Shown: positions 17,022 to 27,425 of the stretch, one piece after another
Layout of the letters: each line of letters begins with the position of its first letter
How positions within the stretch are numbered: the first letter of the stretch is position 1
From: Acidovorax sp. NCPPB 3576
Lineage (GTDB): Bacteria; Pseudomonadota; Gammaproteobacteria; Burkholderiales; Burkholderiaceae_C
Direction: 5' to 3'
Length of the DNA: 64,000 nucleotides
Assembly (NCBI RefSeq): GCF_028473605.1
Contig: NZ_CP097267.1
Span: 872,501-936,500 of the forward strand
Program-made: the position numbers and the translations under genes
Notes under the pieces: generated by a model
Told to the model about the DNA's origin: nothing
The model's input: the letters and a program-made list of their open reading frames with translations, nothing else
Database searches by the model: none

Positions 17022-17605
17022 GCGGCCGCATCCGCCCACAGGCGGTGGTGATCGGCGGCTCCGCGGGGAGCATCGAAGCGCTCTCGGTCGTTCTGCCGTC
17101 GCTGCCGCCCGACCTGCGGGCCGCTGTCTTCGTGGTGCTGCATCTGCCGCGCGAGCGGCCCAGCCTGCTGTGCGACATCTTTCAGCCAAGCTGCGCAGTG
17201 CCCTTGCGCGAGGCGCAGGACAAAGAGCCTGTCGAGCCTGGGACCGTGTACTTCGCACCTCCGGACTACCATCTGCTGATCGATGGCGGGCCGTCGCTGG
17301 CGTTGTCCGTCGATGACCCTGTGCATTTTTCGCGCCCTTCCATCGATGTGCTGTTCGAATCCGCGGCAGATGCCTATGGGGCGGACTTGCTAGGCATCGT
17401 GCTGTCGGGTGCCAACAGCGACGGAGCGCAAGGGTTGGCGGCCGTGCAGGCCGGAGGGGGCATCACGGTCGTTCAGGAGCCGGACAGCGCGCCCATGCCC
17501 TTCATGCCGGAAGCCGCCATGAGCGCCTGCACACCAGACCATGTCCTTTCCCCGCAACGCATCGCGGCGCTGCTGGCGACCCTGTTTCATCGGAGAGTTT
17601 CTTGA
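17018..17605 (+). CDS. CheB-type methylesterase, no receiver domain
   Basis: A 195-residue stand-alone CheB catalytic domain (full-length CheB carries an N-terminal receiver). The catalytic triad can be placed: Ser in GGSAGSIEAL near residue 14, His in VVLHLPRERPSLL near residue 41, Asp in LSGANSDGAQGL near residue 134. The PPDYHLLI and EPDSAPMPFMPEAA segments are typical. It would remove methyl esters or deamidate Gln, reversing the neighbouring CheR. Without a receiver its activity must be controlled by another protein, plausibly the kinase operon it overlaps (ATGA with cheR, TTGA with the next gene). Confidence 0.92.
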   Translation: MSGRIRPQAVVIGGSAGSIEALSVVLPSLPPDLRAAVFVVLHLPRERPSLLCDIFQPSCAVPLREAQDKEPVEPGTVYFAPPDYHLLIDGGPSLALSVDDPVHFSRPSIDVLFESAADAYGADLLGIVLSGANSDGAQGLAAVQAGGGITVVQEPDSAPMPFMPEAAMSACTPDHVLSPQRIAALLATLFHRRVS

Positions 17606-18756
17606 TACCCGCCCCCATCCCGCCGTCCCCCATGCGCACTGCCCCGGTCAAGTGCCTGATCGTTGACGACGTGGAGGAAAACCTGATCGCGCTGGAGGCC
17701 TTGCTGCAACGCGAAGACGTGCAAATTCTCAAGGCCGCTTCGGGCTCCGAGGCGTTGGAGCTGCTGCTCGTTCATACCGACGTCGCTCTGGCGCTGCTGG
17801 ACGTGCAAATGCCCGAGATGAACGGTTTCGAACTGGCCGAGCTCATCCGCGGCAGCGAACGCACCCGGCATGTGCCGCTCATCTTCATGACGGCGGGCTC
17901 GCGCGACCAGAACTGGCAGTTCAAAGGCTACGAGACCGGCGCCGTCGACTTTCTCTACAAGCCCATCGATGCGCACGTGCTGGTGAACAAAGCCAACGTA
18001 TTCTTCGACTTGCAAAAGCAGAAGGTGGCCCTCGCGCGCGAATTGCAGGAGCGCACCGAAGCCCTGCGCGTGAACGAGATGTTCATGGCCGTGCTGAGCC
18101 ATGATCTGCGGGGGCCGTTGAGTGCCATCCTCGCCAGCGCTCTGGTGTTGCAGCGGCCGTTGGAGCCCGACAAAGTGCAGTCCATCGCCGGCAAGATGCA
18201 GTCGAGCGCACAGCGCATGGGCCGCATGATCGAAGACCTGCTGGACGTGACGCGGGCCCGCCAGTCCGGCGGATTGCCCGTGAAGACCGGGCCGGCCGAC
18301 CTGGGTGAACTGGTGCAGCGCCCGGTGCACGAATTGCACGTCAGCCACCCCGAACGGATCATCGAGGTCACGCAGAAGGGCAATCTGTCGGGTCAGTGGG
18401 ATGCCGAACGCCTGTGCCAAGTGGCCGCCAACCTCCTGGGCAACGCCATCCACCATGGCGATGCGGCCGAGCCGGTGCAGGTGATCCTGGACGGTACGGC
18501 GGCCGACCGGGTGCAGCTCACCGTCTGCAATGCCGGGACGATTCCCCCGGCGCTGATCCCGCACCTGTTCGATCCGTTCCGGGGGCGGGAGCGCGAACCA
18601 GGGCAGCACCAGGGGCTGGGTTTGGGGCTATACATCGTGCACCAGATCGTGCAGCGCCACGGTGGCCGCATCGACGTCTGCTCACGCGAAGGCCACACCG
18701 CTTTCCATGTGCAGTTGCCCCGCCACCCTGCTGCTGCCGGGCCGGCAGCACGTTGA
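17602..18756 (+). CDS. Receiver-histidine kinase (REC-HisKA-HATPase)
   Basis: A ~384-residue soluble protein. A receiver comes first (CLIVDDVEENL; phosphoacceptor Asp in ALLDVQMPEMNG; KP in FLYKPIDAH), then a HisKA box (MFMAVLSHDLRGPLSAIL) and an HATPase domain (ANLLGNAIHHG, GLGLGLYIVHQIVQRHGG). The start chosen is TTG at 17602, which overlaps the cheB stop and has GGAGAG a few bases upstream; ATG at 17632 is the alternative. The receiver could take phosphate from the large hybrid kinase at the head of the operon and gate its own kinase domain. Confidence 0.88.
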   Translation: MIPAPIPPSPMRTAPVKCLIVDDVEENLIALEALLQREDVQILKAASGSEALELLLVHTDVALALLDVQMPEMNGFELAELIRGSERTRHVPLIFMTAGSRDQNWQFKGYETGAVDFLYKPIDAHVLVNKANVFFDLQKQKVALARELQERTEALRVNEMFMAVLSHDLRGPLSAILASALVLQRPLEPDKVQSIAGKMQSSAQRMGRMIEDLLDVTRARQSGGLPVKTGPADLGELVQRPVHELHVSHPERIIEVTQKGNLSGQWDAERLCQVAANLLGNAIHHGDAAEPVQVILDGTAADRVQLTVCNAGTIPPALIPHLFDPFRGREREPGQHQGLGLGLYIVHQIVQRHGGRIDVCSREGHTAFHVQLPRHPAAAGPAAR

Positions 18757-18809
18757 TGCACCAGCCACCCGGCGTGGCAGGGGTCAAGGCTGCACGGTGG
18801 TGCGGCCGT

Positions 18810-19196
18810 TCAGGCGGATTGGTTGGAGCCGCGCAATTGGTCGCGGATCGATTCCATGAGGTCTTCCAGCTCTTCCAGCTCGAACGGCTTGAGCAACGCA
18901 CGCACGTTCGGCCCCAGTGTCTTCAGTCCATGGCTGAACTGGTAGCCCGAGCACAGCACGATCCAGCGCTGAGGGTTTTCCGACACCAGTTGTCGGCACA
19001 GATCGGTGCCTGACATGCCGGGCAGGCTGACGTCCGTAACCACGAGGTCGTAGGGGCTTTGCGCATCCAGCTTCAAAGCTTCCTCCGCCGTGGCACACAG
19101 CGACACCTCACGGTCTTCCCCCTCCAGCAGCATGCCGATGGTTTCGCGGAGCTCCGCGTTGTCCTCTACGTAAAGGATGCGCAAGGGAGAGGTCAT
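18810..19196 (-). CDS. Single-domain response regulator
   Basis: A 128-residue CheY-like receiver with no output domain. Seen: ILYVEDNAELRE at the start, phosphoacceptor Asp in LVVTDVSLPGMSG, VLCSGYQ and the conserved Lys in ALLKPFELEEL. It converges on the REC-kinase gene, 53 bases apart, and probably belongs to the same phosphorelay. The start is the ATG at 19196, where the receiver fold begins; the frame is open for another 77 codons upstream but that part has no receiver character. Confidence 0.88.
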   Translation of the reverse strand: MTSPLRILYVEDNAELRETIGMLLEGEDREVSLCATAEEALKLDAQSPYDLVVTDVSLPGMSGTDLCRQLVSENPQRWIVLCSGYQFSHGLKTLGPNVRALLKPFELEELEDLMESIRDQLRGSNQSA

Positions 19197-19282
19197 GCTG
19201 TGGTTGGTCTGTCTGTAGGGGCCCCGGGCTGGCGGTGGCACGTCAGCGGAAAACGGGACAAAGGGGTGGGCCAAGGCTTCGA

Positions 19283-21403
19283 TCATGCCAGCGTCCGCAC
19301 GGAAGGCTCGCGCACCCATTGTCGCGTGCTGGCCGCTTGAATGAAAGCACCTGTTTCCGATGGGTCCACCACGCCGGCGTCCGGTTGGATGCCTGCGGCC
19401 TTCAGGATCGGCTGCGAGCCTTTGCAAGCAGCGATGGCCTTGAGGTGGCCGAAAGCGTCGCGGAACCAGTCCACGGCAGCGGCTTCGCGCGACAGTTGCT
19501 CGCCTGCCTCCGGCGACAGGACCGATGCCACCGCGTCGAACACGGTAGAGGGTGTACCGGCCAACTGCCCATCGGCCGGCAGCCGCGAACCATCTGCCAG
19601 CACGGCGCCGCCCACCTTCGGGGCCACGATCTTCACCGTGGCGCCGGCCTTCTCGGCCGCCTTGCGCAGCGCGGCGATCGGTGCGGCGGCGGAGCCGTCC
19701 GCCACGAGGATGCCGACGCAGCGGCCTTCCAGCGTGGGCTTCATCCGGTCGATGATGCGCAGCGCAGGCGATAGCGGCAAGTCTTGCACGGCGGCTGCAG
19801 CGGGAAACGGCTCGGGCAGCTCTGGCATGCCCAGCCCATCGGCCACGCGGGCGGCCAGGCTGTCATCCACGTTGCGCAACTGCGCCACCACGGCCGTCCG
19901 CACGGCAGGCGTTTCGACCTTGGACAGCTCGAACACCAGGGCCGATGCCATGTGGGCCTGTTCGAGCGGGCTCTGGCTGCGAAAGAACATGCGCGCCTGG
20001 CTGTAGTGGTCGGCAAAGCTCTCGGGCCGCACGCGGCCCTTGGAGCCGCCATCGGCCACTTCGGCGAAATGCCGCGTGCCCTGCGCCAGCGAGGCGCGCG
20101 GGGTGTCGCCGAGCAAGCTGCTCGGCTCATAGGCCACGCGGCCTTTGGGCACCTGCATCTGCATGTGGCCATCGCGCTGCATGTTGTGGAAGGGGCACTT
20201 GGGCGCGTTGATCGGGATCTGCACGAAGTTCGGGCTGCCCAGGCGCGACAGCTGCGTATCCAGGTACGAGAACAGACGGCCCTGCAGCAGCGGGTCGTTG
20301 GAGAAGTCGATGCCCGGCGGCACGTTGGCAGGGCAGAACGCCACCTGCTCGGTTTCGGCGAAGAAGTTGTCGGGCCAGCGGTTGAGCACCATGCGGCCGA
20401 TCATCCTGAGAGGCACCAGTTCTTCAGGAATGAGCTTGGTCGGGTCCAGGTGGTCGAAGGGGAACGTGTCCGCTTCTTCTTCGGTGAACAGTTGCACGCC
20501 CAGTTCCCACTCCGGGAAGCTGCCTGCCTGGATGGCCTCGAACAGGTCGCGGCGATGAAAATCGTTGTCCGCCGCTTGCAGTTTCAGCGCCTCGTCCCAG
20601 ACCGTGGACTGGATGCCCAGCTTGGGACGCCAGTGGAACTTCACGAACGTGCTCTGGCCTTCTGCGTCGAGCAGTCGGAAGGAATGAACGCCGAAGCCTT
20701 CCATGGTGCGCAGGCTGCGCGGAATGGTGCGGTCGCTCATGGCCCACATGATCATGTGCATGGCCTCGGGCATCAGCGAGATGAAGTCCCAGAACGTGTC
20801 GTGTGCGCTGGCCGCCTGTGGAAATCCGCGGTCGGGCTCCATCTTCACTGCGTGCACCAGGTCGGGAAACTTCATCGCGTCCTGGATGAAGAACACTGGA
20901 ATGTTGTTGCCCACCAGATCCCAGTTGCCTTCTTCGGTATAGAACTTGACGGCGAAGCCGCGCACGTCGCGCGGGGTGTCCACCGAGCCGGCACCGCCGG
21001 CCACCGTCGAGAAGCGGCAAAACAGCGGCGTTTGCTTGCCCACTTCCGTCAGGATGCGGGCGGTCGTGTACTGCGAGAGCGATTCGGTCAGTTCGAAGAA
21101 GCCGTGCGCGGCCGTGCCGCGGGCGTGCACGATGCGTTCGGGAATGCGTTCGTGGTCGAAGTGGGTGATTTTCTCGCGGAGGATGAAGTCCTCCAGCAAC
21201 GTGGGTCCGCTGGGCGTGGACCGCAGCGAATTCTGGTTGTCGCCAACCGGAATGCCCTGTTGGGTCGTCAGCACCGGATGAGATCCTCCGGCTTGCTGCT
21301 GCAACTCGCCTGCGTTGCCACGCAGTTCTTCGCCTTCGTGGGCCTTGGAAGAGGGGGCGGAGGCCTTTTTCACGGAACGTTGAACTGCCGGTGCTTTTGC
21401 CAT
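19283..21403 (-). CDS. katE: Monofunctional large-subunit catalase (HPII type)
   Basis: A 706-residue clade 2 catalase that breaks down hydrogen peroxide with a haem cofactor. The catalytic His93 lies in [13 protein letters not shown], Asn166 in [13 protein letters not shown], and the haem-ligand Tyr near 380 in [15 protein letters not shown]. The extra C-terminal flavodoxin-like domain of large catalases is present (~560-706, beginning [14 protein letters not shown]). The N-terminus is a basic/polar extension (~50 residues) as in HPII. It stands alone between the response regulator and the transglutaminase gene, each transcribed separately. A role in peroxide resistance, including stationary phase or plant defence, is family knowledge. 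Confidence 0.96.
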   Translation of the reverse strand: MAKAPAVQRSVKKASAPSSKAHEGEELRGNAGELQQQAGGSHPVLTTQQGIPVGDNQNSLRSTPSGPTLLEDFILREKITHFDHERIPERIVHARGTAAHGFFELTESLSQYTTARILTEVGKQTPLFCRFSTVAGGAGSVDTPRDVRGFAVKFYTEEGNWDLVGNNIPVFFIQDAMKFPDLVHAVKMEPDRGFPQAASAHDTFWDFISLMPEAMHMIMWAMSDRTIPRSLRTMEGFGVHSFRLLDAEGQSTFVKFHWRPKLGIQSTVWDEALKLQAADNDFHRRDLFEAIQAGSFPEWELGVQLFTEEEADTFPFDHLDPTKLIPEELVPLRMIGRMVLNRWPDNFFAETEQVAFCPANVPPGIDFSNDPLLQGRLFSYLDTQLSRLGSPNFVQIPINAPKCPFHNMQRDGHMQMQVPKGRVAYEPSSLLGDTPRASLAQGTRHFAEVADGGSKGRVRPESFADHYSQARMFFRSQSPLEQAHMASALVFELSKVETPAVRTAVVAQLRNVDDSLAARVADGLGMPELPEPFPAAAAVQDLPLSPALRIIDRMKPTLEGRCVGILVADGSAAAPIAALRKAAEKAGATVKIVAPKVGGAVLADGSRLPADGQLAGTPSTVFDAVASVLSPEAGEQLSREAAAVDWFRDAFGHLKAIAACKGSQPILKAAGIQPDAGVVDPSETGAFIQAASTRQWVREPSVRTLA

Positions 21404-21662
21404 GGGAGCCTTGATGGTTGAGATTGCCGTGGGAGGGCCGATCTTTTTCCCTGTACGTCCACCCCGGTGTAGGACAAGTCCGCGTCGGCCGCGCTGTCCG
21501 CGGTGCGGACCGATCGGCTAGCCCAGGATTGCACCCTCATGCGATCTCCACTGACAACCCTGGCTGGCATCGCGGCACATACTCAAGCAGCGTCTGATGC
21601 GGCATGATCGAGTTCCTGGCAGACGCAGGCTCTTTCCCATCTACCCCACTACGGCAGGCCCC

Positions 21663-22607
21663 ATGATCCGAATGAAACTCCAATTGGAGTTGGAGTACGC
21701 GGTAGGCGATCCCGGCGCAGACTTCGTCTTCAACTTCCACGTGGCGCAGACGCGCTGCCAGACCGTTCAGGACGAGAGTCTGGTCATCAGCCAGGACATT
21801 CCCACCCATTTGCACACCGATCCCGCCACGGCCACCCGTTGCCTGCGGCTGCATGCCGATCCTGGCCCGCTCACGCTGTCCTATGCGGCCACCGTGGACA
21901 TCCATCACCACACTGCCGACCCGGCGCTGGTACCCGAGATAGGCGTTCGCCATCTGCCGGACGATGTCGTCGCGTATATCTTTCCCAGCCGCTACTGCCA
22001 GTCGGACCGTCTGGCAACGCTGGCCATGCGCGAGTTCGGCCACCTGTGGCAAGGCTACAGCCGCGTGCAGGCGATCTGCGACTGGGTGCGCAATCATGTG
22101 ACCTTCCGCTCCAATACCTCCAACTCGACCACATCGGCGGTGGACACGTTCATCGAACGCGTGGGTGTCTGCCGGGACTTCGCCCATCTGATGATTGCGC
22201 TGTGCAGGGCCGCGAACATCCCCGCGCGCATCGCCACCGGAACGGACTATGGCGCCGACCCTGCACTCGGCCCGCCGGACTTTCACGCGTATGTCGAGGC
22301 TTATCTTGGCGACCGCTGGTATTTGTTCGACCCTTCGGGTACGGCCATTCCCATGGGCATGCTGCGCATGGCCACGGGCCGGGATGCGGCGGATGTGGCC
22401 TTCGCCACCATCTTCGGCAGCGTGCAGTCGCAACCTCCGAAGATCCGTGCATGGGCCGTGCAGGACCCATCGCGCGGCTTCCAGTTGCCCCAGCATTCTT
22501 CCCTGGCGCTTTCCACCGACGCGCCTCAGAGTTCCGGTGTCGTACCGGGAATGTCCGGCCGCGCCGCCGGGTCGGCATCCGACGGCCACTCGATGGCGGC
22601 GGGCTGA
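21663..22607 (+). CDS. Transglutaminase-like cysteine protease family protein
   Basis: A 314-residue protein of the bacterial transglutaminase-like superfamily. The N-terminal ~100 residues form the beta-rich domain usual for these proteins; the core follows with the triad Cys170 (ERVGVCRDFAH), His208 (PPDFHAYVEAYLGDRWY) and Asp223 (LFDPSG). No signal peptide is visible, so it is probably cytoplasmic. The gene is divergent from katE, 259 bases away. Members act as peptidases or amide-processing enzymes; the substrate is unknown. ATG 21663 is preferred over an upstream ATG at 21597, whose extra residues are Arg-rich and unlike the family. Confidence 0.88.
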   Translation: MIRMKLQLELEYAVGDPGADFVFNFHVAQTRCQTVQDESLVISQDIPTHLHTDPATATRCLRLHADPGPLTLSYAATVDIHHHTADPALVPEIGVRHLPDDVVAYIFPSRYCQSDRLATLAMREFGHLWQGYSRVQAICDWVRNHVTFRSNTSNSTTSAVDTFIERVGVCRDFAHLMIALCRAANIPARIATGTDYGADPALGPPDFHAYVEAYLGDRWYLFDPSGTAIPMGMLRMATGRDAADVAFATIFGSVQSQPPKIRAWAVQDPSRGFQLPQHSSLALSTDAPQSSGVVPGMSGRAAGSASDGHSMAAG

Positions 22608-22702
22608 GTTCCCCGGGGCGCCAGAGCGTCCCGGCGTTTTCCATGGCCCAGGTGCGCCATGGGCCGAAGGCATGAGTCGCCTGCGCGAGTGGCCATGGCT
22701 GC

Positions 22703-22727
22703 TTCGCAAGGCTGCATGCAGCTTCGG
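22703..22727 (+). promoter_or_regulatory. PIP box (candidate HrpX-type activator site)
   Basis: TTCGC, exactly 15 bases, then TTCGG: a perfect match to the plant-inducible-promoter consensus TTCGB-N15-TTCGB bound by HrpX/HrpB activators. It lies 135 bases before the GTG and 180 bases before the ATG of the following unknown gene. A convincing -10 box 30-32 bases downstream is not evident; the closest stretch, near 22759-22765, is poor. A chance match cannot be excluded on sequence alone. Confidence 0.55.
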
Positions 22728-22861
22728 ATGAATCTCTTCTTTCCATTCGCCGCAGCGTTCGAATGCAGCCTCACGGAGAGGTAACCAGGACATCCTGCAA
22801 AAGGGGCCTGCTGCAGGCACAGGACGGACGGGAGGAGTCAGATCCACCTCAGGCCGAGTGA

Positions 22862-23926
22862 GTGCGAAACCTCTCTTTCGCCACCCTGCAACGCCGAGCG
22901 TCCTCCATGCCATCCGTCGCCCTTTCTCCATCGATCCCTTCCCGCCACACGGCCGCGGACTGCGGGTTGCACGATGGGGCCGTGGCCGGCAGCCCCCTGC
23001 CTGGTCCAGAGGCCTGTGCGTCCGGTTCACCCCATACTGCGGCGCAGCGATCGGAATCCAGCCCGATCCAGCCGCTGCCATCCACCCGCCGCAGTGATTC
23101 CGATGCCACGTGCGCGGCCAGCTTGCCGCCCCGCACTTCGGCTTCGCCACCGAGGCGCTCGGGCGAACGGCCTTCTGCTGCCAAGGAGGGCGCTGGCGGC
23201 GACAGCGATGCGTCGCCATCCGGCCCTGCCTGGGGCGTGTTGGCCTCGCGTGGCATGCATTTGCTCCAGCCCAATGCGGCCTTGGTGCGGTTCGGGGCAC
23301 GGCACATCGCGCGTCCTGCCCTGTGGCTGGGCGAGCAGATGCGAACCCACCCCGAGCTGACCCTTTTGGCTGTGCATGCGCTGCAGGATGCGCCGTCTGC
23401 CGCCGGATTGACGCAGCGCGTGGAAGTGGCTGCCGGGCTGTTCGCCACCGGGACGGCTGCGCTGGCGCGGCAATTGCAGGAGCGCGACGACCCGCAGGCC
23501 GTGGCGCGCATCGCGCAAGCGCTGGTGGATCTGGATGCCGCGCGGCTCGGCGGAGAACTGCTGGGTGAGGCCATCCAGGGTTTGCTCAAGAGCCTTCCGG
23601 ACCGCTACATCGTAGGGATTCAGTTGTTTCTGGGGATCGGAGCGGTCATGGCCCATCAGCATCTGAAGCACCGCGCCCAGGCCCATCCGCCGAGCCAGCC
23701 GTTGGCGGTGCAGGACGCCGCCACGGCGGGACGCCTGAACACTGCTCCCCGCCCTCAAGGCAGGGGGCTGGATCGCGTGGTCCTGGCCAACGCGGTGGTG
23801 GCGCTCAACCACGCGGGCAAAGGCGTGTTGGGAGAGGGTTACGCCCAAGGTGTGGCGGAGTCGCTGTCCGAAGGCGTTCGCGAGGCCGTCGGGCAGTGGC
23901 TCACGCGTGCTCGGGACCGGCGGTAG
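22862..23926 (+). CDS. Unknown protein with Ser/Pro-rich N-terminus; candidate type III secretion effector
   Basis: No family recognised. The frame runs from GTG 22862 (a stop lies immediately upstream) with an ATG at 22907; neither has a good ribosome-binding site. Counted from 22907 the product is 339 residues. The first ~100 residues are rich in Ser, Pro and Ala and poor in acidic residues (none in the first 17), as in type III secretion signals. Residues ~110-240 are mostly helical (VRFGARHIARPALWLGEQ, RVEVAAGLFATGTAALARQL), and YIVGIQLFLGIGAVMA may be a membrane-active helix. A perfect PIP box upstream supports control by the hrp regulon. No secretion apparatus is in this window, so export is inferred. 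Confidence 0.6.
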   Translation: MRNLSFATLQRRASSMPSVALSPSIPSRHTAADCGLHDGAVAGSPLPGPEACASGSPHTAAQRSESSPIQPLPSTRRSDSDATCAASLPPRTSASPPRRSGERPSAAKEGAGGDSDASPSGPAWGVLASRGMHLLQPNAALVRFGARHIARPALWLGEQMRTHPELTLLAVHALQDAPSAAGLTQRVEVAAGLFATGTAALARQLQERDDPQAVARIAQALVDLDAARLGGELLGEAIQGLLKSLPDRYIVGIQLFLGIGAVMAHQHLKHRAQAHPPSQPLAVQDAATAGRLNTAPRPQGRGLDRVVLANAVVALNHAGKGVLGEGYAQGVAESLSEGVREAVGQWLTRARDRR

Positions 23927-23942
23927 CGCGCGCGTCCGCCGG

Positions 23943-24596
23943 TCACCCCGCCTTGCGGAAGGTCAGATTCACGCGTGCCGCTCCCCACTCGGCGTGTTCG
24001 CCCTGAGGCACCGGCAGCACACCGTGAAAACGCAGCCGGTCCTCCCCGCCCCACACCACCACATCGGCATGGTGCAGCGGCACGCGCAGCGCACGGTCCC
24101 CACGTGACATGCCGCCCCAAAGGAATGTGGCTGAAAGCCCGAGCGAGACCGAAACGATGGGGGCATGCAGGTCACGCTCATCGCGGTCCTGGTGCAGGGA
24201 CAGCCGCGTGCCCGGGGCGTATCGATTGATCAGGCAGGCGTCTGGCACAAAGCCTGCAAATCCCGCCTCGGCCGCTGCATCGCCCGCCAGGGCGGACAGC
24301 ACCGCAGGCAGGGTGGGCCATGGCTCGCCGCTGCTCGGGTCCACCGGCACATAGCGGTAGCCGCGGGCATCGCTCACCCAGCCCAAGGCACCGCAGTTCG
24401 TGTTCGCCACCGACATGCGGCGCCCGCCCGGCGTGGCCATGTGACGCCACGGGGCCTGCCGGACGATGGCGGCGACTTGTTCGTGCAATGCCGCAGCCAC
24501 TGGGCGGGCAAAGCCGCGCAGCAGCACCGCACCGGTCCCCAGGACGAGCCTGGATTCGCCGGGCGATTCATCGGTGTCGAACAGGTCGGCCGTCAT
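23943..24596 (-). CDS. alkB: DNA oxidative demethylase AlkB
   Basis: A 217-residue 2-oxoglutarate/Fe(II) dioxygenase that removes 1-methyladenine and 3-methylcytosine from DNA. Iron ligands His135, Asp137 (SLHQDRDERDL) and His191 (FHGV), and the 2OG-binding RxNLTFR motif (Arg208-Arg214) are all present. The length is typical for AlkB. It follows the 2OG-oxygenase gene and ada on the same strand, 60 bases downstream of the former, which makes a complete alkylation-repair group likely induced by methylated Ada. Confidence 0.94.
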   Translation of the reverse strand: MTADLFDTDESPGESRLVLGTGAVLLRGFARPVAAALHEQVAAIVRQAPWRHMATPGGRRMSVANTNCGALGWVSDARGYRYVPVDPSSGEPWPTLPAVLSALAGDAAAEAGFAGFVPDACLINRYAPGTRLSLHQDRDERDLHAPIVSVSLGLSATFLWGGMSRGDRALRVPLHHADVVVWGGEDRLRFHGVLPVPQGEHAEWGAARVNLTFRKAG

Positions 24597-24656
24597 GGCA
24601 AAAGCAATTCAGGCCCGATGAAAGGGCAACCACCGTGGTACATCCCGGTCATCCCG

Positions 24657-25357
24657 TCAGGCCGCGTCATGAAAAATGATGCCCATCGTATGCCGCTGCC
24701 CTGAGCGCACCCGCGACACGCCGTGCCGCATCTGCACGCGGTAGGTCCCGCGCGTTCCCTGCACCGGCCGGTGGTGCACCGCGAACACCACCGCATCGCC
24801 CTGGCGCAGCGGCACAACTTCAGGCCTCGACTGCATGCGCGGGCGCTGTTCGGTCAGCACGAACTCCCCACCCGTGAAATCCACCCCCGGCGCGGAGAGC
24901 AGCACGGCCACCTGCAGCGGAAACACGTGCGCGCCATACAGGTCCTGGTGCAGGCAGTTGTAGTCGCCGGGGCCGTACTGCAGCAGCAGCGGGGTGGGGC
25001 GCGTCTGGCCGGCCTCCTGGCACCGCGCGATGAACGCCGCGTGCTGCGCGGGAAAGCGGTCTTCCAGTCCCAGGGCCGCCTGCCAACGGTTGGCCACCGG
25101 CACGAGGTGCGGATAGAGCCCCGCGCGCAGCGCCGCGATGGCCTCGGGCAGCGGGTACTGGAAGTATTGGTACTCGCCGCGCCCGAAGCCGTGGCGCTCC
25201 ATCACCACGCGGCTGCGAAAGCACGCAGGCTGCGCATAGAGGCCGGCGAGGGCGCGGCAGTCGGCCGCGGGCAGCAGGGCGTCGATCACGGCGCAGCCCT
25301 GGCTGTCCAGCGCGTGGGCCACGGCGTCCCAGTCGATGGCGCCCAGGTCGCGCGCGC

Positions 25358-25361
<4 letters not shown>
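24657..25361 (-). CDS. 2OG-Fe(II) oxygenase (prolyl-4-hydroxylase-like), Ada-operon member
   Basis: A 234-residue dioxygenase. The double-stranded beta-helix core shows an HxD pair in NCLHQDLYGAHVFPLQ, the FTGGEFVLTEQRP turn, a distal His in FAVHHRPV, and an Arg for 2OG in TYRVQMRHGVSRV. The start is a GTG whose last bases overlap the ada stop (GTGA), so translation is coupled to ada. This gene commonly accompanies ada and alkB in proteobacteria, where it is annotated as a prolyl hydroxylase-like protein; its true substrate (protein, nucleic acid or free base) is not established. Confidence 0.85.
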
Positions 25362-26467
<1,106 letters not shown>

Positions 26468-26643
26468 GGCGTCGATTCCTCGTTCAATGGTAAGGGCCTG
26501 CCCTGGAATCTACGTACGGCGCGGCGAGCCCGCACCCTGGTTCTTGCGATCGCATTCGCAGTCCGGCGGGTAGTGCCCACAGGCGTGCACGGTCATGCGG
26601 GGCGGCCTAGCATCACGCGTTCGCCCTTTGCAATGGAGTTGCC

Positions 26644-27324
26644 ATGACCACCACCCCGGCCCCTGCCACCCCCGTCCCCCTCAAGATCGATTTCGTCTCC
26701 GACGTGTCCTGCCCCTGGTGCGCCATCGGGCTGCATGCGCTGGAGCGGGCCCTGGGCCGGCTGGACGGAACGGTGGCGGCGCAGTTGCACTTCCAGCCGT
26801 TCGAGCTGAACCCCCAGATGGCGCCGCAAGGCCAGGACATTGCCGAGCACCTGGCCGAAAAGTACGGTGCCACGCCCGAGCAGTCGCAGCGCAACCGCGA
26901 AGCCATCGCCGAACGCGGCGCCGCGCTGGGCTTCACGTTCGACATGGGGCAGCGCAGCCGCATCTACAACACGTTCGATGCGCACCGCCTGCTGCACTGG
27001 GCGGGCGAGGAGGGCGGCGAGGGCGCGCAGACGGCCCTGAAGCACGCGCTGTTCAAGGCCTACTTCACCGACGGGCAGAGCCCGGGCGACCATGGCGTGC
27101 TGGTGCGTGCGGCGGCCGGCGCCGGCCTGGATGCGGCCCGGGCGCAGGCCGTGCTGGACTCGGGCGAATACGCCGACGCGGTGCGCGAACGCGAGGCGTT
27201 CTACCAGCAGCACGGCATCCATTCGGTGCCGGCGGTCATCGTCAACGACCGCCACCTCATCCAGGGCGGCCAGCCGCCGGAGGTGTTCGAGCAGGCGCTG
27301 CGCCAGATCGCTGGCGGCCAGTGA
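26644..27324 (+). CDS. DsbA-family oxidoreductase, FrnE-like
   Basis: A 226-residue cytoplasmic thioredoxin-fold protein of the FrnE/2-hydroxychromene isomerase-related DsbA group. The active site is CPWC (Cys23, Cys26) in DVSCPWCAIGLHALE, followed by the helical insert (YGATPEQSQRNREAI, NTFDAHRLLHWA) and the cis-Pro loop (HSVPAVIVND) near residue 198. No signal peptide is seen. FrnE proteins help with disulfide handling and stress resistance in other bacteria; the partner here is unknown. It is divergent from ada, with 176 bases between them. Confidence 0.9.
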   Translation: MTTTPAPATPVPLKIDFVSDVSCPWCAIGLHALERALGRLDGTVAAQLHFQPFELNPQMAPQGQDIAEHLAEKYGATPEQSQRNREAIAERGAALGFTFDMGQRSRIYNTFDAHRLLHWAGEEGGEGAQTALKHALFKAYFTDGQSPGDHGVLVRAAAGAGLDAARAQAVLDSGEYADAVREREAFYQQHGIHSVPAVIVNDRHLIQGGQPPEVFEQALRQIAGGQ

Positions 27325-27337
27325 GCAGGATCAGTCG

Positions 27338-27392
27338 TTTGCTATATAAATAATAGCAACAGAGGCAATGAGTACTAGGGCATGGGGGCGAT
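27338..27392 (+). repeat. Comamonadaceae-type AT-rich dispersed repeat, copy A
   Basis: TTTGCTATATAAATAATAGC begins a ~55-base element in the convergent gap between the frnE-like and creA-like genes. It shares the palindromic GCTAT...ATAGC core with copies at 36491 and 53256. It may serve as a bidirectional transcription end. Confidence 0.75.
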
Positions 27393-27425
27393 TCGGCCAC
27401 GAATCGCTTGCCCGGGCCCCGTGCC

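Noticed and set aside
21597..21662. Upstream ATG for the transglutaminase-like gene
   Set aside because: The extra 22 residues are basic and unlike the family; ATG 21663 begins the conserved domain.
22849..23589. Minus-strand frames opposite the candidate effector
   Set aside because: Arg/Ser/Cys-rich shadow text; the plus frame has better composition, a helical domain and the PIP box in the right orientation.
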